A stretch of 31,570 bases of DNA from a virus. Made by a program: the position numbers and the translations under genes. Numbering within the stretch: position 1 is the stretch's first letter; the number at the start of each line of letters is the position of its first letter. Of the stretch, positions 17,101 to 24,697 are shown one piece after another. Location of the stretch: positions 1 to 31,570 of the IMG/VR virus record IMGVR_UViG_3300046009_002077. The stretch is one strand, 5' to 3'. The notes below the pieces were generated by a model, which made no database searches, was not told the origin of the DNA, and was given only the letters and a program-made list of their open reading frames with translations.

Positions 17101-18412
17101 CAAAGAGACAGAAGATGTTACTAACAAACTTTCCGAAATAAAATTAGACCAGGAAGCTAGAGCAATGGCGCTAGTTGCTAGCAGATCACAACTTCTAGCA
17201 TACAACAGAGCCAAAGAGTTAGCAGCTATGGACTCTCAGTTACGTCCTATAGAGCAATGGATTTATGCTCTCGAAGATGAAGCCGATGCTAGGGAGGAGT
17301 TAGCTACAGCCTACGAAAGAGAATCCTCCGCAAGGTTGCAGAATATAGATAACTTAAAATCATCTATAAAAACTCTTAGCGATTTTAGCAAGTCTTTAAT
17401 GTTTGGTGAGAACTCTCCATTAACACCAGGAGACAAGTATGCTCAAGCCAAGTCTGACTACACAGCGCTTAAAGACGTACTACTGAATAGTTCTAGTACA
17501 GCAGATGAGAAATCAAAAGCATTAGAAGAACTACCTAATAGTATTACAACACTTCTAAACGCTTCCAAAACGTTTTATGCTAGTTCAGATAAATACCAAA
17601 AGGATTTCGCAGATGCACAAAGCCTTCTAGCTATGAAAATAGCTGATAGCAAAGCTCAATTGACTATAGAAGAAAAATCATATAACGAGTTAACTCTACA
17701 GGTTAACAAGTTGGGCGTTATCAATGATTCTGTAATCAATGTTAGCACTGCTATAGATAAATTAACAGCCGCTATGCTTAATTCGTTAAGTGCTGGTAAA
17801 GAGGCTGGACAATTATCAGGAATGGGCCCAAGCGAAGTAGGTACAGGACCTGCTAATACTCAACTAGGTGCCTTATATGTTAATAAGTCAAACTACCTAG
17901 AAAGTATAGTAAAAGGTTGGTACTCCAATCATCCTTACGCAAACAAAGCACCTGATGCTCAAGGACTTAAGTACTGGACCGACGAAATATTATCAGGTAA
18001 AGGGGTAGAGACAGTTAAGAAAGCATTCTCCGATTCAGTATCATATGTGTCAGGGAAAGTGCCCGTTCTACCTATAGACGCTTTTGCTAAAGGTGGTTAC
18101 ATGAGTGGTATAGCATTAGTTGGTGAAAAAGGTCCAGAATTAGTTAACTTCGATAATCCTGGTCAAGTATACACTAATGCTCAGTCTGGTAATATTATGG
18201 ATAGTATAGCTGGAGCCGTTACGTCAGAACTAGCACTACTTCGAAAACAAGTAGCTATGTTAGAGGAAAACGCTAGAAAGAATGCTGAAGCTATTATTAG
18301 AGGCAACTACGATGCTAATAATCAAGCTGCTGGTAAGGTAGCCGAAGCAGTAGTTAATGTAGCGGAAACCAGTAGTTGGAATAGCACCAGAAACGTAGTA
18401 AAAATGCAGTAA
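11195..18412 (+). CDS. Tape measure protein
   Basis: At 2405 residues this is by far the largest gene; its product sets tail length and is ejected ahead of the DNA. Long alanine/lysine/glutamate-rich coiled coils run through most of it. Hydrophobic segments lie at about 90-115, 300-320, 572-595 and 1558-1580, the last followed by a poly-glycine stretch. Near the C-terminus, APDAQGLKYWTDEI (about 2255-2268) resembles a DUF4214 core. GYMSGIALVGEKGPELVNF (about 2301-2319) is a motif common at the ends of tape measure proteins. The ATG at 11195 with AAAAGGAGA 6 nt upstream is the start. An earlier in-frame TTG at 11150 overlaps the -10 box and cannot be translated from this promoter. Confidence 0.95.
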   Translation: MTEKIEILVTSNGSIDAETKKAKELANQLNAAAKGADLAARTAAKMNQASGGGKTAAGLSAETDTYRKQRGTFGAGSSTRDFSNQVAGLGGLVRIYATFAANIYALTTAFSMLNKAADVTNMAKGLDQLGAASGRNLSGLAKQLSAVSDGAISMKDAMAATAAASAGGLNGDQLLRLTAVAKNASQALGRDMPDALTRLTRGITKIEPELLDELGILVKVDMANQNYARSLGKTASSLTDLEKRQAFATEAITQGEKKFKDIQMASNPYAKLSASVQNLSQAGLELLNKVLTPIAEVLASSPVALTAAIVGLSSVLFKQAIPDVKAWRDSLKEAEVTAAKTATDTANRAQSLRDLNTGKAKEALNIMVADKKKEAEEFVLAEKKKAEILLKQGAAGTKIAKPGYDITQDSAADKINYLIGNRKAALQKAEAELATIEDAAQAKSKQKAIEVNKQKIVALENALSTREELIQGSRDREARISNLEVERDNAIERRKVSNISQASADRAAIRAKDRLESIKALESISEVSKSEGFMAAMSQTKSSLTASSMSTVAKATTAMKAGFIATADAAAGMWATIAPWLPLIILGFEALSYAVDKLSGNSKELDTLSKSLDSLQSSIKGAAATAELASKKELTLGLNTDDLKAKSNALVELSNATKSMVTDLEKADKAATGFGKFMDGFKTVWGGDLRSKATKGLADSLATSVLVADSKVKDQLSGSLKEILSTTDLTSAGIQKALDSIDSDKIDEFKLKIQELTFAQEEAKTSSEKQTGFLMNVKDALANTSKAADTLSTSLAPSDNFSKYAISVVQSAYSMAKAINGATDAYQVMQEIVSSPSNMAGMSEETATKLLQQSRAVKVLSNTIKDLKNIEADREKAIRSNQDLANKSVRDRDTSDNLKLKDKNDQIIKESNANAEILANKQAQLQKISANYVGEVIKDSMSKGAELFEIAVKQSMKESALIVSKAALAGLEGRGTAELMANLKEQEISIQRAQLLQELELLTSQAAVKDKMEMLALAVQDNTIAIKKSSLQSKAAGSGVEADKAKKELDQLAKTEEASQAKASARATRLFEIMQKLRSQSVDNRVESLRKEAEAERSKGDSADLELAAALQAKYMEAAAVASKVRMKNAESTANKVTEELGIVKESYEYSMKTIANKKAELDAASNLNKSAKDSSSIFLQSIRDEENRLALSKEKLQYEEESIKQVKIMDELRTRQSKGENVSQQIADAKAQGIVNLAKVESDIAQDKLARSKTQGEEDLKYLNIRLAQLAELEDLEAESSRLKLEASNSELASKVQLGKVSADYAAELTYQYTLQNIELEKQKSLSAASKDFVKNYSDTAMGFINTNEANDKKGAPTSEEDLKAQTTELNRIFELYNKITDGIKDKAASESTTAKTIKATTQEVERQNRVLKLMEGIGNSLVKVFGKVGTAFSTIGKTVLSSSKELDKLRDEQISKTKLTTEEEQKYALQTAQVKVGAAAEVTGAVADSLDQQSKGAKVLHAIEKGLHIAKLAMAGVEMAMDLTQTAQEIGSSEARAVVKGKESIINAMKSLPPPFSFIAGAAMAVAVASIIGKSLGGGGGGGFSASSDQLKETQGTGQTWDSKGNKISTGYGVLGDDSAKSETIANSLEFIQKYTFSELEYSNKMLTALQNIEMGINGFSTGIANTKGALSGTGFGTFEGTTSSKWGNILGGIFGGKSTTSITGSGIRVSGALGDLANGQAVAKQYETGSTTTKGGWFSSDKTVSFTKEQEISSEAFNKAIKDSFTGMSNTIKEAGVAIGLDSKELASAIAQIPIELGVETRGLKGSEISDAVSAVLSSTADMIATKVLYIVKPFQALNEGLAETAIRVARTSQVIDLQLKSVGMVFKTIGLESLNARMNLVDLAGGLEEFISSSDFFKDNFLSEAERLAPIQKAVVEEMTRLGYAGITTREAFKELVLSLDLSDANGAKLYTSLMKVQEGFAAVYKETEDVTNKLSEIKLDQEARAMALVASRSQLLAYNRAKELAAMDSQLRPIEQWIYALEDEADAREELATAYERESSARLQNIDNLKSSIKTLSDFSKSLMFGENSPLTPGDKYAQAKSDYTALKDVLLNSSSTADEKSKALEELPNSITTLLNASKTFYASSDKYQKDFADAQSLLAMKIADSKAQLTIEEKSYNELTLQVNKLGVINDSVINVSTAIDKLTAAMLNSLSAGKEAGQLSGMGPSEVGTGPANTQLGALYVNKSNYLESIVKGWYSNHPYANKAPDAQGLKYWTDEILSGKGVETVKKAFSDSVSYVSGKVPVLPIDAFAKGGYMSGIALVGEKGPELVNFDNPGQVYTNAQSGNIMDSIAGAVTSELALLRKQVAMLEENARKNAEAIIRGNYDANNQAAGKVAEAVVNVAETSSWNSTRNVVKMQ

Positions 18413-18415
18413 ACT

Positions 18416-18446
18416 AAATACCCGCCTAATACGCGGGTATTTTTTT
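18416..18446 (+). terminator. Intrinsic terminator after the tape measure gene
   Basis: AAATACCCGC (18416-18425) pairs exactly with GCGGGTATTT (18433-18442), with a 7-nt loop and a run of seven T. It separates the tape measure unit from promoter P5. Confidence 0.94.
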
Positions 18447-18455
18447 ATCTACGGT

Positions 18456-18497
18456 AAAATTTTTAACCTTGACACTGACCAAGTCTAGTGTTATAAT
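18456..18497 (+). promoter_or_regulatory. Sigma70 consensus promoter for hub and fibre genes (P5)
   Basis: AAAATTTTTAACC precedes a perfect -35 TTGACA (18469-18474). After 17 nt comes a perfect TATAAT (18492-18497). The ATG of the next gene lies 25 nt further on. Confidence 0.92.
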
Positions 18498-18522
18498 TGT
18501 TTATATTTTAATAGGAGTACTT

Positions 18523-20163
18523 ATGACAACCTTATCCTCAGTAGAAATAACAGCTTGGTTAAACAACGAGTCAGCTATAAGGGGCACCCTTATAGAGGTA
18601 GATGTACTAGTTTCCGGAGTAGAAACAACTAGGTATTTATCAACCTTCCCCTACACCACAGCCCCAACGGATACGCCAGCTAATACGTATTACGACCCTA
18701 TAGTGTCAAGAGGCGTATCCTACACAGAGTCTATGGACTATACTGGTAGCGGTAGCGGTAGTATGCTAGCAGGGGATATAGAATTAAATAACTTTTCAGG
18801 TGAATACGATTCATGGCTAAACGACGTATGGACTAATAGAAACATTAGAGCATATATTGGTGATGTTAGCTGGACTAGAGATAAGTTTATACAAATACTT
18901 GACGGTGTGTTAGTTGGCATCGATAGCAAAAATCCAAATGTGCTTAACTTAAAGATTAGAGAAAAGCTGCAAAGGCTAAATACGCCTATAAGTGAGATAA
19001 ACTATAGCGATATTTACCCATATCCAGATCATGTAAACACTACACCACATTACGACCCATCAGACCCTAATAGTACTGTTCCCGATGTATTTATGCCTCA
19101 CGCCTTTGGCGAAGTGCATAATATTACCCCTGTACTAATAGATCCAGCGAGAGTTAAATACTCGCTTAGTTATATGGGTAATATAGGAGTTATAGAAGTC
19201 AGAGATAATGGCATCCCACTTAGAGAGGAGGATTATGAAGTAGATACTGCTAGAGGAATACTTACTTTAAAATACCTTAATGCTGGCACCATAACGGTTA
19301 GTCTTAGAGGTTCGTTAGCGTACTCAGCACCAAGCTTAATAAAGAACCTAGTACAATACACTGGCAAAGTTGTACCTAATCCAGTCACCGGAGGACCTAC
19401 TACTAGGAGCACTACTAATTTAATACCAAATACTGGTATAGGTTTTCCTATCATAACACCCTCTCCAGATAGGTTTGTAGACGGTGTGGATATAGATTCC
19501 GCTAATTTTGATAACATGATCTCCAGTAACTCTCAGGTAGTGGGATTGTTCGTATCCCAGAAAGAAAACCTATTGAGTACCTGTCAGGCCTTGGCTGCTA
19601 GTATAGGTGCGTCAATGGTTACTACCAGGTCTGGTAAGTTAAGGCTGGTTAAGCTAGCTAGCCCTCCTACCGGCACACCATTCGTTATAGACACTTCTAT
19701 GTATAAGTACAACTCCCTACAAATAATAGACCGTACAGAAATACTTGGGGCTATAAAGTTGGGATTTAATAAAAACTGGACAGTACAAAAAGAGCTAAAA
19801 ACTAATATTCCACCAAAACATAAGGAGATGTTTGCAGAAGAGTGGAGTACTGTCAGTGTATTTAATCCAACGGCTTTGTCTCAACATAAGCTAACTGGAT
19901 TACCTGTGGTGCAAAATACGCATTTACAGGTTTTATCTGATGCCAATGTGGAAGCCAATAGGAGGCTGCAACTATGGAGCCAACAGCATACAGTTTATAA
20001 AATAAGTGGGTTCTCCCCGCTTTTAGATTTACAGATAGGCGACACCGTTCAATTAGTTGGTCCAAGGTACGGACTAACCGGTGCGTTGGGGATAGGGTTA
20101 GGGACCGTAGTTATGCTACAACCTAATTGGACAACTGCAACAGTAGAAGTAGGAATATTTATA
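18523..20163 (+). CDS. Putative tail-tip hub / baseplate protein
   Basis: The 547-residue product follows the tape measure, where distal tail and hub proteins are encoded. It is beta-rich. The early part (GVSYTESMDYTGSGSGSMLAGDIELNN, then RAYIGDVSWTRDKFIQILDGVLVGI) resembles hub domains of contractile and non-contractile tails that define a curve or frame. The later part (LLSTCQALAASIGASMVTTRSGKLRLVKL, then FSPLLDLQIGDTVQLVGPRYGL) resembles the gp27/gp44-like hub cores of siphophages. The ATG at 18523 has ATAGGAGTACTT before it. An in-frame TTG at 18469 lies inside the promoter and is rejected. No catalytic motif is seen. The hub role is likely, the exact family uncertain. Confidence 0.62.
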
Positions 20164-20165
20164 TA

Positions 20166-23100
20166 ATGGCAACAGTAATACCAACAAATACTAGGGACGC
20201 CCTACTTAGAGCCGACTCTCTAAGGGTGTACCCATACGAAACATTTGAAATAGGTGAAAAACCTTTCTGGATAAAAAAATACCAAGATGCTTTAGCTACC
20301 CAGGTATTTTTAAATAATCTGTGTGAGCTATATGGCATAGTATCAGGAGATGCTACAAGGAATATCTATAACGTAGCAATATCCAACTTAACAGGGGTTT
20401 TGAACGGCTTTACCAAACCAGTAGATTGGGACGATATGTCTGATATTACTAGGTTTATAGAACTGGAACCTCTAAGTAATGCTTACGACTTCCTATATGA
20501 GAAAGAGGCAGCATTACGCGACCTTATAGAGTCGAAACAATCCATACAAGGAGTGTTATCAGTACCGAGTGTATCTATGACGGCAGACAGTCTCAACATA
20601 GTCAGCCCCAGTACTTTGGCAGCTTCTGGCGGTGTGTTTAATGTATACTCCGGAACAAATGATATAACGAGCACAGTAGGTATCACTTACCAAATATCAG
20701 GTACACCTATAGGATGCTCAGTAACTATAAATCCTAGTACCGGTGTGTACGTGCCGACGGCTATAACCTCTGACAATGCGTCCGCCATTATGCAGGCTAC
20801 ATTACCTGCAGCATACGGTAGCATGGTAATAACTAAAACTTTTACGCTAAATAAGGTAAAGGTTGGGGCCAACGGTAAGGCTCTAACCTTATCAACTAAT
20901 TCTAGAATGTTTAAGGTTGCTAAGGATGGTTCTAAAACCCCTACAGCAATCACATTTACTGCCAATGGTAGTAATTTGACTCCTGGTAGTGTGGCTACTT
21001 TCTCCAAGGTCCCAGCATCTAATGCTTCAGTACTTACTGGTACTGGTGATACTAGAAGCGTAACATTTGATAATATGATCGGAGACTCACTTACTGTATC
21101 TCTACTAATGGACGGCATAACGGATACTGTAACAGTAGTTAAGGTATATGATGGGTCAGATTCCTTCAATGGTTTACTAACTAATGAGTCAGTAACATTT
21201 CCGACAGATTCGCTAGGAACAACCCCCCCAAATATTTCCACTTTAACATCCGGTAATTTTAAAGTTTACCGTGGATCTGCAGATGTAACCGCAGGGTGTA
21301 CGTTTGTAAAGGCAGATGTGAACTGTAGCACTACTATAGCTAACGGTACTGGAGCATATTCGGCTTCTGCTATAACAGCAGACTTTGCGTACTCTACCTA
21401 TACCGCTACCCATACTAGTACTGGTACCGTAATTACTAAAGTACTATCCTTATCAAAAAGTAGGGCTGGTACTGCGGGAGGTACTGGATTAACAGGTGCA
21501 GAAGTTGATATGGTATTCGTACGAGCAGTCTCCCCCGCGACACCAACTTCGTCAGCAAACCCACCACTAACGCCAATACAATGGTACCCTAATGTTAGTA
21601 GTGTGCCAGTTACAGCCGACCCTCTATGGAGTTCAGTAGGTAAAAAAGCCGCAGGTGCATCTGTTTGGGTGTGGGAGACTCCAATAAAGGTAGAGGGCTC
21701 TCAAGGTATCCCAGGTACCCCCGGTATCCCAGGTACTCCAGGTACTCCAGGTACTAGCCCTAATGTTGTAACAGAAGTATCAGTCTACGCGGAATCATTC
21801 AATGCACCGCTTACTCCAACCGGTGGTACATATAGTCTATCAGATAATACTTTCACTGTTTTACCTACAGGTTCCACAACCCCCTTAGTAACTTGGAGCC
21901 CTAATAAGCCCGACGCCGGCATTCTGCCAATCTATGAGTCTAAAACCATTGTTAGCGCACCAGCCGGAGGTAGTGACAATACTCTGACATGGAGTGTACC
22001 TATTAAAATTTATGAGAATGCGGATGATGGTATTGATGCTAAGTTGATGAGTGCTTCTGTCAGTAGTCAAGTGTTCCAAGTGAATAAAGCCGGTGTAGCA
22101 ACCCCTGCAACCATCACTTTGAAGGCTATTAGAAATAATATTACAGGTGCTACATGGTCTGTTGATTCTGGTATTGCTACACTAAGTAATTCTACTGATA
22201 CAGGCCCTTACTCCACAGGCGATATTGCACTTCTGAAGTATTCTGCGATGGATAGCGATAGTGTAACACTGAAAGTTGCTACAATTGACGTGCCGACATC
22301 TACAACCTACGAAGATACAATCACAATTGTAAAAGTGAGAGAAGGCTCCGACGCTCTCGTAGGATATCTGACAAATGAAAATGTAACACTTCCAGCTCAG
22401 ACAGATGGTACAGTAGTTTCATATACAGGAGCTAGTGGTAAGTTTATTGTGATGCGTGGGGATGCTGATGTTACAGATGAGTGTAACTTCTATGTTGACA
22501 GTAACCCTCAATCCTTGACAGGTAATCCGCCGACATACCCGCTGATTGTGAGTTCAGGCACAGATGCGGGTAATTACAATGTCACTGGAGGATTCACAAC
22601 TGACAATGCTAGCATCACGTATAAAGCTACATACCTATTTAATGATCTTCTTTATACTGTGTACAAGACCTTTACACTGTCTAAGAGTAAGACAGGGACA
22701 ACAGGGGCTGTTGGTAGTGCAGGTAGTAGTGCTAGGATTGCTTATGTTAAGCTTAGAGCAAATCCACCAAGCAGCGACCCCTCTTCTTTGAGTGAAAATC
22801 CTTCTGTATCTACTGTTACTGGAGATGTATTTCCAACTACAGGGACTTGGGGAGAAGGACTAGCTTGGATAGCGTATCCTCCAACTATCGGTGTTGGTGA
22901 ACAAGTATGGCAAACTACAGGTGTGTATAACTACCTAACAAATCAAACTACATGGGTTGCTCCATACCTGAGTAACTTGAAAGTTGGTAACTTATCAGCT
23001 ATCACTGTAAACACAGGTACACTGACAGTAGATGCAAGTGGCTATGTCAGAGGTGGTCAAACAGGTTACAACACAGGCACAGGTTTCTGGCTTGGGTATG

Positions 23101-23762
23101 ACAGTGGAGCTTATAAGTTTTCTATTGGGGACGGTACAAATAGTATGCGGTGGGATGGTACTTCATTATCCCTGCAAGGCTCAATAGACGCATCTGCTGG
23201 GGCTAAATTTACGTTAGGGTCGTCTACTAATTACGTGAATTTGGTGAGTAACCTAGGCAGTGCCTTACTAGGTGTTTTGAAAACCTCAAACAATGCTAAT
23301 CCTGCTGTCTCTATAGTGGATTCTGCCGCTACCACTCAACCTTCTTTGTTTGTTTCGACAAACTCCACAGGTAATGGGGCGGCTATTTCTGCCACTAATT
23401 CTAGTACAGGGTACTCTGGTATGTTCTCAGGGAAATTTAGATTGTTTGGCGCATCTACTCCTTTGGAACTGAACACTTCTGCAGGTAGAACAGGACAGAC
23501 ATTAATCTCCCAAGGGTCTTCAGCAACACCTGCATGGGGTAAGCAGATATTCAGTGGAGCACAAGCTGCAGATGGTTCTGGTAACCTGACAGTGACAGTA
23601 GATTTCCCTGATTCAAGTTATGCACCTGTGGCAACATCTACGAGTGGTGTATACGTAGTTATTACAGCTAAGTCCGCTACATCTATTACATTCCAAGCAC
23701 AAGATAGAGCCACAGGTGCAGGGGTTTCAGGTGCGGGTATTAGCTGGATTGCTATAGGTTAG
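20166..23762 (+). CDS. Modular central tail fibre / receptor-binding protein
   Basis: This 1198-residue protein starts at an ATG overlapping the previous stop (TAATG). An N-terminal domain of about 130 residues probably joins it to the hub. It is followed by repeated beta-sandwich modules of two kinds. Three share a pattern like FKVYRGSADVT then TKVLSLSKSRAGTAG (about 135-235, 335-435, 731-845). Two share one like SRMFKVAKDGSKTPTAITF (about 238-330, 624-728). Collagen-like GXY triplets lie at about 511-531, and WETP-type linker domains occur near 440-510 and 850-925. The C-terminal region (GYVRGGQTGYNTGTGFWLG, MRWDGTSLSLQG) resembles the distal parts of gpJ-like fibres. From about 21,900 the codon use changes, suggesting a swapped distal half. 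Confidence 0.82.
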   Translation: MATVIPTNTRDALLRADSLRVYPYETFEIGEKPFWIKKYQDALATQVFLNNLCELYGIVSGDATRNIYNVAISNLTGVLNGFTKPVDWDDMSDITRFIELEPLSNAYDFLYEKEAALRDLIESKQSIQGVLSVPSVSMTADSLNIVSPSTLAASGGVFNVYSGTNDITSTVGITYQISGTPIGCSVTINPSTGVYVPTAITSDNASAIMQATLPAAYGSMVITKTFTLNKVKVGANGKALTLSTNSRMFKVAKDGSKTPTAITFTANGSNLTPGSVATFSKVPASNASVLTGTGDTRSVTFDNMIGDSLTVSLLMDGITDTVTVVKVYDGSDSFNGLLTNESVTFPTDSLGTTPPNISTLTSGNFKVYRGSADVTAGCTFVKADVNCSTTIANGTGAYSASAITADFAYSTYTATHTSTGTVITKVLSLSKSRAGTAGGTGLTGAEVDMVFVRAVSPATPTSSANPPLTPIQWYPNVSSVPVTADPLWSSVGKKAAGASVWVWETPIKVEGSQGIPGTPGIPGTPGTPGTSPNVVTEVSVYAESFNAPLTPTGGTYSLSDNTFTVLPTGSTTPLVTWSPNKPDAGILPIYESKTIVSAPAGGSDNTLTWSVPIKIYENADDGIDAKLMSASVSSQVFQVNKAGVATPATITLKAIRNNITGATWSVDSGIATLSNSTDTGPYSTGDIALLKYSAMDSDSVTLKVATIDVPTSTTYEDTITIVKVREGSDALVGYLTNENVTLPAQTDGTVVSYTGASGKFIVMRGDADVTDECNFYVDSNPQSLTGNPPTYPLIVSSGTDAGNYNVTGGFTTDNASITYKATYLFNDLLYTVYKTFTLSKSKTGTTGAVGSAGSSARIAYVKLRANPPSSDPSSLSENPSVSTVTGDVFPTTGTWGEGLAWIAYPPTIGVGEQVWQTTGVYNYLTNQTTWVAPYLSNLKVGNLSAITVNTGTLTVDASGYVRGGQTGYNTGTGFWLGYDSGAYKFSIGDGTNSMRWDGTSLSLQGSIDASAGAKFTLGSSTNYVNLVSNLGSALLGVLKTSNNANPAVSIVDSAATTQPSLFVSTNSTGNGAAISATNSSTGYSGMFSGKFRLFGASTPLELNTSAGRTGQTLISQGSSATPAWGKQIFSGAQAADGSGNLTVTVDFPDSSYAPVATSTSGVYVVITAKSATSITFQAQDRATGAGVSGAGISWIAIG
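21696..21758 (+). repeat. Collagen-like GXY triplet repeat inside the tail fibre gene
   Basis: Seven consecutive glycine-led triplets (GSQ, GIP, GTP, GIP, GTP, GTP, GTS) are encoded by near-identical 9-nt units of the form GGTACTCCA. The segment probably forms a short trimeric triple helix in the fibre and may serve as a recombination hinge. Confidence 0.9.
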
Positions 23763-23781
23763 GTTAAATACTCTACAAGTT

Positions 23782-23825
23782 AAAATTTTTTTATCCTTGA
23801 CTAAGTATACCATATAAGGTATACT
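23782..23825 (+). promoter_or_regulatory. Sigma70-type promoter for tail-tip, fibre and lysis genes (P6)
   Basis: An AAAATTT-led AT run precedes ATCC and a -35 TTGACT (23797-23802), then 17 nt and TATACT (23820-23825). No terminator separates it from the fibre gene, so it adds to read-through from P5. Confidence 0.85.
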
Positions 23826-23828
23826 TAG
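23801..23828. repeat. 11-bp inverted repeat over promoter P6 (candidate operator)
   Basis: CTAAGTATACC (23801-23811) and GGTATACTTAG (23818-23828) are exact inverted copies with a 6-nt spacer. The arms overlap the end of the -35 and the whole -10, so a protein bound here would block this promoter. In RNA it would mostly lie upstream of the start site. Confidence 0.75.
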
Positions 23829-23859
23829 CTTTATAAATTCAATATGCAACGGGATTAAG

Positions 23860-24696
23860 ATGCCATCATTACGTATAATATACGACAACTTAGCTGATTC
23901 TGGAACTGTGACGGCTACCAGTACAGCTGGTAGCCTAGCGGCTACAAATATGCAAATAGATAAGAAGTCAAAGGTTTGGAGAAGTGTTGGCACTACAGCA
24001 ACTCTTAAATGCTCTTGGAGTAGTTCCAAGAGCATAAATAGTATAGTTTTTGCTTTCTGCAATTTTTCTTCTACAGCTACTGTAGTTGCCAGACTATATG
24101 ACACTACAGTGGGAGGAACTCCATTATACACTTCCCCAAGTACCTTAATTACTCCTAGCGTGTCTGCAGAATACTGGGGTAATGGATCACAACCACTAGG
24201 AGTAAATTCGTACTCCTATGGGTTCACACAGCATGCTAGACTTTGGTTAGCTAATACATACACTACAGTCAAAAGAATAGAATTAGATGTGACCGATACT
24301 TCAAATACCTCAGGGTACCTAGAAGTGTCTAGACTTATACTTGGCAACTATTGGGCTCCAACATACAATACAGGTTTCGGAATCCCCATGACCAGTGTGG
24401 ACGCAGGCACACAAACTAGAGCTCAATCTGGTGATTTAGTGTCATCTGTAAGCTATAAATATAAGAAACTATCTATAGATTTAGCATGGATGCTGGCACC
24501 TGATAGGGTTAGGTTGCAATCTATGTTGCAAAATAATGGTATATCCAAGGGTGTGTTTCTAAGTGTATTCCCAGAAGATACAGACCCATTTAAGGAACAG
24601 ACGTACCAGATTTATGGTAAGCTACCCAATTCCGTAACTATAAGCCATCCAATGCATACAATCTACTCAACACAAATAGAATTAGAAGAGGTATAA
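23860..24696 (+). CDS. Putative tail-tip protein
   Basis: This 278-residue protein is beta-rich and lies between the long fibre and two shorter fibre genes. The first half, with threonine- and serine-rich strands and KVWRSVGTTATLKCSWSS, then SINSIVFAFCNFSSTATV, looks like a galactose-binding or discoidin-like jelly roll. The second half, with YKYKKLSIDLAWMLAPDRVRLQ and GVFLSVFPEDTDPFKEQTYQ, looks like the ring-type fold of distal tail proteins. It has no signal peptide or catalytic motif. The ATG has GGGA 5 nt upstream and lies 34 nt after the P6 -10 box. The gene ends one base before the next ATG. A tail-tip attachment role is inferred. Confidence 0.6.
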   Translation: MPSLRIIYDNLADSGTVTATSTAGSLAATNMQIDKKSKVWRSVGTTATLKCSWSSSKSINSIVFAFCNFSSTATVVARLYDTTVGGTPLYTSPSTLITPSVSAEYWGNGSQPLGVNSYSYGFTQHARLWLANTYTTVKRIELDVTDTSNTSGYLEVSRLILGNYWAPTYNTGFGIPMTSVDAGTQTRAQSGDLVSSVSYKYKKLSIDLAWMLAPDRVRLQSMLQNNGISKGVFLSVFPEDTDPFKEQTYQIYGKLPNSVTISHPMHTIYSTQIELEEV

Positions 24697-24697
24697 A

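Noticed and set aside
18469-18522. In-frame TTG start 18 codons before the hub gene ATG, giving a signal-like hydrophobic N-terminus
   Set aside because: It is the -35 hexamer of P5 itself. The apparent membrane segment is translated promoter DNA.
20127-20165. TTG start 13 codons before the tail fibre ATG
   Set aside because: No ribosome site; the ATG at 20166 overlaps the previous stop in the usual TAATG way.
21696-21758. Short tandem repeats as a possible CRISPR or regulatory repeat array
   Set aside because: They are 9-nt coding units for collagen-like triplets inside a gene, with no spacers.
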